Below the pieces are notes generated by a model. The model worked only from the letters and a program-made list of their open reading frames with translations, had not been told where the DNA came from and did no database searches. This document shows, piece by piece, positions 7,351 through 13,914 of a DNA stretch of 18,448 bases. Where the stretch lies: assembly GCA_002297815.1 (NCBI GenBank), contig DBKH01000072.1, forward strand, positions 12,209 to 30,656, in the 5' to 3' direction. The translations under genes were made by a program, and so were the position numbers. Positions within the stretch are counted from its first letter, which is position 1, and each line of letters opens with the position of its first letter. This stretch comes from Bacteroidales bacterium UBA755 (GTDB lineage: Bacteria; Bacteroidota; Bacteroidia; Bacteroidales; UBA932).

Positions 7351-7360
7351 TAGTATATTT

Positions 7361-9934
7361 ATGAAAAAGACTCTTTTCTCATTAATGGCAGTACTGTTGC
7401 TGCTATCATCTTGTGATGTTCACCATTTTATGACTGACTCTGCCTATCGTGCCCAGGTCGAGTCGGATTTGAACAAGAGGTTTGAATCGGAGAGACTGAA
7501 AGCCTTTTTTTCTGTTGACAAAGGAAAGAAATGTTTGACGAAGACCAATGGCTTTGTCAGTGATTCATTTCTGACAACAGAAGAGATTGAGGCATTGGAG
7601 TTTCTCTATGCCTACATGCCGTTGGCTGATGTTACGGATTACAGCACAGACTATTATCTCCAGAACATACGTTCGTCATTTGCCGCCCGTAATGAGATGG
7701 GGTGGAATGTACCAGAAAGAATATTTAGACATTTTGTGCTGCCAATTAGGGCCAACAATGAGAACCTGGACACATCCAGAGTTGCTTTCTACCGTGAACT
7801 GAAGCCTCGTGTGGAAGGAATGAACATGAAGGACGCTATTCTGGAAGTTAATCATTGGTGTCACGAGAAGTTGACCTACAAGCCTTCAGACGCTCGCACA
7901 TTGTCTCCGCTTTCTTCAATGAGAAGTTCACTGGGACGCTGCGGGGAGGAGTCCACGTTCGCGGTTGCGGCCCTTAGAGCGGTCGGAATTCCTGCGCGTC
8001 AGGTTTATACACCTCGCTGGGCCCACACGGATGATAACCATGCATGGGTCGAGGCTTGGGCTGATGGAGAGTGGTACTTCCTCGGTGCTTGTGAGCCAGA
8101 ACCGGTCCTTAATTTGGGCTGGTTCAATTCACCGGCAAGTCGCGGTTTGCTGATGCACACAAGGGTCTTCGGCAACTATGATGGACCGGAGGAGAAAGTT
8201 ATGGTCGGGCCTAATTTCACAGAAATCAATCTGATTGACAATTACGCCAAGACTGCTCGCGTGGATTTCACGGTTGTGGATGAGAACGGTGCACCTGTTG
8301 ATAGTGCCTTGGTGGATTTCAAGATTTACAACTACGCTGAGTTCTATCCTGCTCTGTCTAAGTACACCGATGCGCAAGGACGCACGTTTCTTACTGCTGG
8401 AAAGGGCGACATGATGGCGTGGGCATCGAAAAACGGCAAGTATGGCTATTCAAAGGTCTCTTTCGGCAAGGACACGGAGGTCAGGATCACGATATCCGGC
8501 CAACATTCCGTGGAGCCACAGTCAATGATGATAGTGCCTCCGCCGGAGACCGCCAATATTCCTGAAGTCACTCCGGAGCAGAGGGCGGAGAACGACAGGC
8601 GTTTCGCTCAGGAGGACAGCATCAGAAAGGCCTATATGGCCACCTTCATCGCCACGGACAGTTCTGAGAAAGGAAGGCTTCTTGCTTTTTCTGCCGGCAA
8701 CCACGAGGTGATCTCCAAGTTCTTGGAGGATCATCCGGACGCAAGGGCTCTCGATTTGCTCAAGTCGCTGAGCAACAAGGATATGATTGATGTGACGAGG
8801 ATCATTCTGGATGACAGTTACAACGCTACGGAAGCTATTCTCTGTCCAAGGGTGGAAAATGAGTTCCTTAGTCCGTACAAGTCTTTCTTCACGGAGCGTT
8901 TCGGAACAGAACTGTCCAAAGAGGATCTTTCAGTTCCGGCAAATCTGATTAAATGGGTGCAGGACAGCATCACTGTGTTGCGTGACCCTAAGGCTTGGAG
9001 CATCCCGATGTCTCCGATCGGTGTTTATAAGGCTCGGATGGCGGACGTGCGGTCCAGGAATATATTCTTTGTCGCCCTTGCAAGGACTCTTGGAATTGAT
9101 GCCCGCAAGGATCTTGTGACTGGAAAGATCCAGTACAAGGAGGCCGGACAATGGGTTGATGTCGATTTCGAGACTTCCTCTCAGGTTGTCGCTCCTACTG
9201 GGACGCTGGTTCTGAATTATGTGCCGACAGCGATACTCGCCAATCCTGGTTACTATTCCCATTTCACTGTCAGCAAGATAGAAAATGGACGCACTAAGCT
9301 ATTGTCTTTCGATGAAGGTCAGGTGGACATGGGAGGAGGCGTAAGCTGGGCTAACATATTCAAGAAAGGAACTTCGCTTGATGTTGGTGACTATTTGCTT
9401 GTGAGTGGGAATCGCCTCTCCGATGGTAGCGTTCCTGTCACGATGCAGCAGTTCTCCGTCAAGGAGGGAGAGACCACGGCACTTGATCTTCGCATCACCA
9501 TTCCTGAGGACAAACTGTCCGTGATCGGTTCGTTCGACGCTGAGACAAAGTACCGCGTAGAGCCTGATTCAGAGCCTGTTTCTGTGCTTTCTACCACAGG
9601 CAGAGGATTCTACGTGATTGGCTTCCTCACCCCAAGGCAGGAACCTTCCGTCCATGCAATCAACGACATCATCGCGGCAAAGGAGAATCTGGAAGCCTGG
9701 AACCGCCCGATCCTCCTTCTTACCACGGCAGAAGGTCTGGGATGGCTTAATGAATATTCCGCCTCGCTTCCGTCCAACGTTCATCTAGGCATCATCCCGG
9801 ACAGCCTTGACCTTAAAGGCCGTCGGATGCCGTACTTCCTCCTTGCCGACACCTTCAACCGCGTCTTCTTCACCACCGAAGGCTACACCATCGGTCTCGG
9901 TGACCAGCTCGTCACCGCCATCGCCAAGCTGTAG
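7361..9934 (+). CDS. Lipoprotein with transglutaminase-like domain
   Basis: Envelope protein of 857 residues, of a type common in Bacteroidetes but without a known substrate. Residues 1-18 are a lipoprotein signal with lipobox LLSSC, Cys18 being the anchor. The transglutaminase/papain-like core spans about 150-260, with C194 in GRCGEESTF, H227 in NHAWVEAW, and an acidic third position near E245 in LGACEPEPVLN. All three are present, so activity as a transglutaminase or cysteine peptidase is plausible. A beta-rich Ig/carboxypeptidase-regulatory-like segment follows (about 295-375, VDENGAPVDSALV). The last 100-150 residues resemble a thioredoxin/peroxiredoxin fold without a CxxC. No TAnnTTTG promoter is apparent in the 89-bp gap before it, so it may be read through from the EF-G2-like gene. 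The gene ends at the strong terminator at 10014-10054. Confidence 0.85.
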   Translation: MKKTLFSLMAVLLLLSSCDVHHFMTDSAYRAQVESDLNKRFESERLKAFFSVDKGKKCLTKTNGFVSDSFLTTEEIEALEFLYAYMPLADVTDYSTDYYLQNIRSSFAARNEMGWNVPERIFRHFVLPIRANNENLDTSRVAFYRELKPRVEGMNMKDAILEVNHWCHEKLTYKPSDARTLSPLSSMRSSLGRCGEESTFAVAALRAVGIPARQVYTPRWAHTDDNHAWVEAWADGEWYFLGACEPEPVLNLGWFNSPASRGLLMHTRVFGNYDGPEEKVMVGPNFTEINLIDNYAKTARVDFTVVDENGAPVDSALVDFKIYNYAEFYPALSKYTDAQGRTFLTAGKGDMMAWASKNGKYGYSKVSFGKDTEVRITISGQHSVEPQSMMIVPPPETANIPEVTPEQRAENDRRFAQEDSIRKAYMATFIATDSSEKGRLLAFSAGNHEVISKFLEDHPDARALDLLKSLSNKDMIDVTRIILDDSYNATEAILCPRVENEFLSPYKSFFTERFGTELSKEDLSVPANLIKWVQDSITVLRDPKAWSIPMSPIGVYKARMADVRSRNIFFVALARTLGIDARKDLVTGKIQYKEAGQWVDVDFETSSQVVAPTGTLVLNYVPTAILANPGYYSHFTVSKIENGRTKLLSFDEGQVDMGGGVSWANIFKKGTSLDVGDYLLVSGNRLSDGSVPVTMQQFSVKEGETTALDLRITIPEDKLSVIGSFDAETKYRVEPDSEPVSVLSTTGRGFYVIGFLTPRQEPSVHAINDIIAAKENLEAWNRPILLLTTAEGLGWLNEYSASLPSNVHLGIIPDSLDLKGRRMPYFLLADTFNRVFFTTEGYTIGLGDQLVTAIAKL

Positions 9935-10004
9935 GTTTCAGCGCATGCATGATAGACTGGCGGCACGTCGAATGCTCGTGGAGGTCAACTATTTGTAAAT
10001 GAAA

Positions 10005-10139
10005 ATATTAATAGATCTTACTCCCCGCTGTTTGAGTGGGGAGTAAGGTTTATTAATGTGTTGTGAATCAAGTGTTTATCCGCCACAGCGATTAATATCA
10101 AGATTCTCAATGTCATCATGTGATTCTCCACACCCGGAG
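10005..10139 (-). ncRNA. Candidate small RNA between a minus-strand promoter and a shared terminator
   Basis: A minus-strand promoter at 10145-10175 would start RNA near 10139. The 10-bp GC-rich hairpin at 10017-10047, followed on this strand by AT-rich sequence, could stop it after roughly 120-135 nt. No open reading frame of note lies inside. The stretch has two GAGAATC copies 21 nt apart on this strand. I do not recognise a known RNA family. This is a prediction from signals only. Confidence 0.25.
10014..10054 (+). terminator. Rho-independent terminator after the transglutaminase-like gene
   Basis: CTTACTCCCC (10017-10026) pairs perfectly with GGGGAGTAAG (10038-10047); two more pairs and one wobble close the stem towards a short loop. 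GTTTATT follows. It lies about 80 bp after the stop codon at 9934. AT-rich sequence on the other side means it may work in both directions. Confidence 0.8.
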
Positions 10140-10144
10140 CATCG

Positions 10145-10175
10145 CAAAGATAGAAATAATGGATTTAGTGCGCAA
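10145..10175 (-). promoter_or_regulatory. Possible minus-strand promoter
   Basis: On the minus strand TTG (10173-10175, within TTGCGCAC) is followed after 20 bp by TATCTTTG (10145-10152). This is a good Bacteroidetes match, but no protein gene lies downstream on this strand in the intergenic region. Confidence 0.4.
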
Positions 10176-10244
10176 TATCGGCTCTGTCACGCACCAAAAG
10201 GCTATTTTGATGCTTTCGTGAGTGAGACAGGGGGCTTTGCGCAC
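10168..10244. repeat. Large imperfect inverted repeat between opposed promoter boxes
   Basis: Outer arms GTGCGCAA (10168-10175) and TTGCGCAC (10237-10244) match perfectly. Inside, CTGTC (10184-10188) pairs with GACAG (10226-10230), and the tip GCAcCAAAA (10191-10199) pairs with TTTTGaTGC (10205-10213) at 8 of 9 positions. It could be a folded RNA, a small MITE remnant, or an operator spanning both promoters. Confidence 0.55.
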
Positions 10245-10262
10245 GAAAAATTCGTATCTTTG
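10236..10262 (+). promoter_or_regulatory. Likely promoter for the LysM-SGNH-SGNH-MBOAT operon
   Basis: TATCTTTG at 10255-10262 is a full match to TAnnTTTG. A TTTG at 10236-10239 lies only 15 bp upstream, shorter than the usual 19-21, so the -33 element is uncertain. The first operon gene starts at 10344, about 80 bp downstream. Confidence 0.45.
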
Positions 10263-10343
10263 AATTTTGTTGATTGAGTTGAAAACAAGTCGGTAAGGGT
10301 AATCAAAGATTACCGGATTGTTAGTGCTAAGAAAGACAATGAG

Positions 10344-11153
10344 ATGAGGGGAATCTTCAGGGGTATATTCATAGGTTTGGTGCTGCTTGCTTGGGGTGGG
10401 CAGCGGGCTTGGTGCGTCACGCCGGAGTTCATCGACTCACTGCGGACGGAACTGTCGCTTAGAAATATGCCGGAGCGGATCATTTTCCTGCCGTTGGCGC
10501 TTGCGGACCAAGGGTTTGAGGATGGGAGGGAAGGAATATGGTCGCTCACGGTGCTGGACGCTATCAGGGGAGTGGGACGTTTGTCATTCAATGCCTCTGA
10601 CCATAATGGTTCTTGTCTGACAGCTTCTGATCAGATTTGTTCATCAATAATGGTTTCCGACTCTACGGACGTGCGGTTTGACGAACGGGTCTCCACGGAA
10701 ATCGCACTTGACCGGTTGCAGGAACTGTTCTATGAATATGCCGACTGGAATCTCTCGATAGTGGCTTATGCCACAAGTCCGACAGCACTTGCCGTGATGG
10801 ATTCTACCGCTTTGGCCGATGCTCAGATCCTGAGGAGTTTACGAAGAGCTGAGGAGGAATATTCAGAGAACATTCCGGTGGCATTCGAGAGGATCGGGTC
10901 GCTGGCGGAGCGGAGGAAGGCTGAGAGGCAGGCGTTTCTGCTGGAGCAGGCCGCACTTAGAAAGGCCAGGCTGGACTCGTTGCGGAAAAGGCAGGAGGCG
11001 AACACTGACAGGATCACTTACACGATCCGCAGAGGCGACACGTTGGGCGGCATCGCGGCGAGACACCGGGTCAAGGTCTCCGATCTCAAAAGGTGGAACA
11101 ACCTCAAGAGCGATATGATCCGTGAGGGACGTAAACTGGTCATCTACAAGTAG
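10344..11153 (+). CDS. LysM protein with degenerate lytic-transglycosylase (SLT/MltD-like) domain
   Basis: Predicted exported peptidoglycan-binding protein, 269 residues. Residues 1-25 form a signal peptide. Residues 42-150 align by eye with the SLT (GH23) domain of MltD: PLALADQGF matches the catalytic LPIVESAF stretch, GIWSLTVLDAIRGVGRL matches GIWQ...YGL, and RFDERVSTEIALDRL...EYADWNLSIVAY matches the DxR-xSTxAA...GDWxLxxAAYN part. The catalytic Glu is Asp55, the GIWQ Gln is Ser, and the AYN Asn is Ala, so it is probably not active. A charged helical linker (about 160-220) leads to one LysM domain (224-267, YTIRRGDTLGGIAARH). It opens a four-gene operon; the next start is 5 bp after its stop. 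The likely role is to bind glycan strands for the O-acylation proteins that follow. The LysM call is firm; the dead-enzyme call is my reading of the alignment. Confidence 0.85.
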   Translation: MRGIFRGIFIGLVLLAWGGQRAWCVTPEFIDSLRTELSLRNMPERIIFLPLALADQGFEDGREGIWSLTVLDAIRGVGRLSFNASDHNGSCLTASDQICSSIMVSDSTDVRFDERVSTEIALDRLQELFYEYADWNLSIVAYATSPTALAVMDSTALADAQILRSLRRAEEEYSENIPVAFERIGSLAERRKAERQAFLLEQAALRKARLDSLRKRQEANTDRITYTIRRGDTLGGIAARHRVKVSDLKRWNNLKSDMIREGRKLVIYK

Positions 11154-11158
11154 TCATT

Positions 11159-12670
11159 ATGAAGCAATATAAGGTACTTTTGTTTATCCTTTCCGTTTTC
11201 CTGATCCTTTTCGCGGTCTGGTTCGTCTTCCCGCTGAAAGGCGTTCAAGTGGGAGGTCTGAAGTTGAGATTCCCGTCATACCAAGCCTATCTGGCAGATT
11301 TACAAGACAGTACGGCGGAAGTGGATGTGGATTCAGTGCTTCTGGCCGTGCAGAAAAGCTACGAGATGGTCGAAGGCTCGACGGACACACTGCGCTACTA
11401 CTACGACTACATCACCTCGAATCCAAACCGTATCTGTCTGCCGGAGGATGACTACACGTTCTTCGATTCGCTGTTCGTGGACATGGCCACCGCGGCTGAT
11501 TCCGGTCGCACGGTCAGGATTCTGCACTATGGCGATTCACAATTGGAAATGGACAGGATTTCGGCGGTGTTGAGGCAGGATCTTCAGGAACGCTTCGGTG
11601 GCTCCGGGCCGGGAATGGTGCCGATGATCCAGCGGATTCCGACCGTGTCGCTCTCGCAGAACGCTTCCGGTAGCCTTACACGTTACGCCATGGTCGGGGA
11701 CTCGCTGACAAGGAAGGCTTCACACAAACGCTACGGACCTTTGACACAGTTCACTGACGTTTCCGGCAACGGCACGTTCACGTTCACCAGAACCAAGAAC
11801 CGTTACTCCCAGGAGTTGGTGAAGTCAATCTCAAAGGTTTCCGTGCTTCTGGGGCAAAACTCGGCTGGGTTCGAGATGACGCTTAAGTGTGACACGCTGC
11901 CCATCCAAAAGACTGTTCTGGACTCGTCCAAGGCCGGAGTCTCAATGGTTACTTGGAGTCTGCCTTGCGATGTGGAGAAGGGCACGATCAACTTCTCTGG
12001 GAATGCAGAAATCTACGGAATAATGCTGGACGGAAAGGGAGGCGTTACGGTTGATAATGTCGCCTTGCGTGGATGCGCGGGATTCATCTTCTCGTCCATC
12101 AACCGTCAGGTGATGCGAGAGAGCTTTGCCAAGACCGACACCCGTTTGATTATCATGCAGTTCGGTGGCAACGCAATGCCGGGAATCGCTTCGAAGAAGG
12201 CCATCTCGTCTTACGTCAAGAAGATCGTGATGCAGTTCGACTACTTCAAGGAGGTCGCTCCGCAGGCCCAGCTGATGTTCATCGGCCCAGCGGACATGTG
12301 CAAGAGCGAGGACGGGAACCTGATAACATGGCCGCTTCTACCGCAGCTTAATGATTCCCTGAAAGTCAACTGTTTGAAGAACGGTGTTGCCTATTGGGAC
12401 ACGTTCAACGTGATGGGAGGCGTAGGTTCGATGCGTAAATGGGTGAGCCACAATCCTCCACTGGCCGGTCCCGATCATATTCATTTCACCCATAAGGGAG
12501 CACTTGAGGTCGGCAACGCGCTCGCCAAATCCTTCATCCTTTACAACGACTTCTACAAGCTCCGTCAGGAACTTTCGGACGAGGCTGTAGGAATATATCT
12601 GCGCGACCTGCGGGACAGCCTCAATCCTCGCCCAGCCGTGCCTGACACCTTGACAAAGACTGAGTTATGA
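11159..12670 (+). CDS. SGNH/GDSL-fold hydrolase or acetyltransferase, membrane-anchored
   Basis: 503 residues. A single N-terminal membrane segment (about 5-25) anchors it with the catalytic part in the periplasm. SGNH blocks are visible: ILHYGDSQLEMD with Ser127, QFGGN with Asn338, and GPDHIHFT with Asp439 and His442. Between blocks I and III lies a long insert (about 150-325), rich in beta-type sequence and possibly a carbohydrate-binding domain. The MGGVGSMRKW motif (419-428) is shared with the next gene product. Proteins of this fold beside an MBOAT gene (AlgJ/AlgX, PatB) transfer or remove acetyl groups on polysaccharides. I infer the same here, acting on peptidoglycan or a surface glycan. 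It overlaps the next gene by 4 nt (ATGA), so the two are probably translationally coupled. Confidence 0.85.
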   Translation: MKQYKVLLFILSVFLILFAVWFVFPLKGVQVGGLKLRFPSYQAYLADLQDSTAEVDVDSVLLAVQKSYEMVEGSTDTLRYYYDYITSNPNRICLPEDDYTFFDSLFVDMATAADSGRTVRILHYGDSQLEMDRISAVLRQDLQERFGGSGPGMVPMIQRIPTVSLSQNASGSLTRYAMVGDSLTRKASHKRYGPLTQFTDVSGNGTFTFTRTKNRYSQELVKSISKVSVLLGQNSAGFEMTLKCDTLPIQKTVLDSSKAGVSMVTWSLPCDVEKGTINFSGNAEIYGIMLDGKGGVTVDNVALRGCAGFIFSSINRQVMRESFAKTDTRLIIMQFGGNAMPGIASKKAISSYVKKIVMQFDYFKEVAPQAQLMFIGPADMCKSEDGNLITWPLLPQLNDSLKVNCLKNGVAYWDTFNVMGGVGSMRKWVSHNPPLAGPDHIHFTHKGALEVGNALAKSFILYNDFYKLRQELSDEAVGIYLRDLRDSLNPRPAVPDTLTKTEL

Positions 12671-13914
12671 GACGTGCCCTGATATATTCATTGCTCATTT
12701 TGCTGCTTCCTGCGACCCTTTGGGGACAGTCGCTGCGGAAGGCGGTTCCTGAATATGATTTCGCGCATTTCGATAAGAACCGGATTGAGTTTCAAGCTGA
12801 CAGCTCAGCGTTTGAAAGGCTTTTTGACAAGTTGGATTCCGTGCTGTTCCTCGGAAAAGGCAATCTGAGAATAATGCACATCGGAGGATCTCATGTTCAG
12901 GCAGGGACTCTGACAAGGCAGCTGAGGAATGATTTCCTGTCCTTAAGGCCGGCCCTGGACGGGGGCAGGGGACTGGTTTTCCCGTTTTCCGCTGCTCACA
13001 CGAACAATCCGAGCAGTTTCACTACGAGTTACGAAGGTTCGTGGAAAGTGACGAAGAATGTCCAAAGGGAGCCTGACCATCGGCTCGGGCTTACGGGAAT
13101 ATCCTTGAGCGCGTCCGATGACAAGGCTTCGGTGATGGTTACAACTGTAGCCAGAGATCCCAAACTGTCAGACCCTTTGTTCAGGTTCAACGATGTGAGA
13201 GTCCTAGGATATTCATCAGTGGGAGAGAGAGTTCCGGTGGTGGTTCTTCCCAAAGGGGACACTCTTGTCGGCTGCTATGCCGGGGATTCCACATGGTCTT
13301 TCGCTTTGCCGGCTTTGACTGATTCGGTGAAGATTGCGACTAAAGGACGTGGCGAGTTCACCTTGACGGGAATATTCCTTGACAACCCATTCCCAGGCAT
13401 TTCAGTGACAGGCATCGGGGTGAACGGAGCATCACTTGGCTCGTACGCCAAATGCCCGGATTTGGTGAATGATTTGAGATTAGTCAATCCAGATTTGGTG
13501 ATATTCGGCATAGGCATCAATGATGCCACAGCCGCTAATTTTTCTGTTGAAGATTTTGTGGCCCGCTACAAGGTGCTTGTCTCGCAGGTCCGTTCGGTCA
13601 ATCCGTCCTGCGCTCTGCTGTTCATTTCCAACAATGACAGTTTCAAGAAGATACGCCGGAAAGGCTATGTGGTGAACACCAACGGCCAACTGGCGGAGCA
13701 AGGCTTTTTGCGACTTGGAAAGGATTGTGACGCAGGAGTTTGGAATCTGTTCGACATCATGGGAGGACTTGGCTCGATGAGGAAATGGGAGGCTGCCGGC
13801 CTTGCCAAACGGGACAAGATCCATTTCACGGAGACTGGCTATGAGTTGGTGGGGGATCTTCTCTTCAACGCATTGATGGACAAATATATGAATCACTTAA
13901 AGACAAGCAGATAA
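12667..13914 (+). CDS. Second SGNH-fold protein, variant GGS block
   Basis: 415 residues with a signal peptide (1-20, cleavage near LWG-QSL). Block I reads IMHIGGSHVQAG: Ser75 is kept but the Asp of GDS is Gly. Block III is FGIGIND with Asn285, and the last block is KRDKIHFTETG with Asp383 and His386. The catalytic Ser-Asp-His set is therefore complete. An insert of about 180 residues (100-280) follows block I, as in the upstream protein. The shared MGGLGSMRKW motif (365-374) suggests the two arose by duplication and then diverged widely. It is probably a soluble periplasmic partner in the same O-acylation pathway, either an acetyltransferase or an esterase. It overlaps the preceding gene by 4 nt and the following MBOAT gene by 1 nt (TAATG). 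Confidence 0.83.
   Translation: MRRALIYSLLILLLPATLWGQSLRKAVPEYDFAHFDKNRIEFQADSSAFERLFDKLDSVLFLGKGNLRIMHIGGSHVQAGTLTRQLRNDFLSLRPALDGGRGLVFPFSAAHTNNPSSFTTSYEGSWKVTKNVQREPDHRLGLTGISLSASDDKASVMVTTVARDPKLSDPLFRFNDVRVLGYSSVGERVPVVVLPKGDTLVGCYAGDSTWSFALPALTDSVKIATKGRGEFTLTGIFLDNPFPGISVTGIGVNGASLGSYAKCPDLVNDLRLVNPDLVIFGIGINDATAANFSVEDFVARYKVLVSQVRSVNPSCALLFISNNDSFKKIRRKGYVVNTNGQLAEQGFLRLGKDCDAGVWNLFDIMGGLGSMRKWEAAGLAKRDKIHFTETGYELVGDLLFNALMDKYMNHLKTSR

Larger units (their letters stand above)
9935..10343. other. 409-bp intergenic region with terminator, divergent promoter boxes and large inverted repeat
   Basis: From left to right it holds a Rho-independent terminator (10014-10054), a candidate minus-strand RNA (10005-10139), a minus-strand promoter (10145-10175), a large imperfect inverted repeat (10168-10244), and a plus-strand -7 box (10255-10262). 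A 73-codon open frame at 10056-10277 crosses all of these and is not believed. Nothing was recognised at 9935-10004. Confidence 0.6.

Noticed and set aside
10056..10277. Plus-strand open frame of 73 codons in the intergenic region
   Set aside because: It crosses the inverted repeat and both promoter boxes, begins right after a terminator, and its product shows no protein-like pattern.
12300..13914. Possible split of one SGNH gene into two by frameshift
   Set aside because: Each protein has its own N-terminal export or anchor signal and a complete set of SGNH blocks, and they overlap by an ATGA typical of coupled genes.
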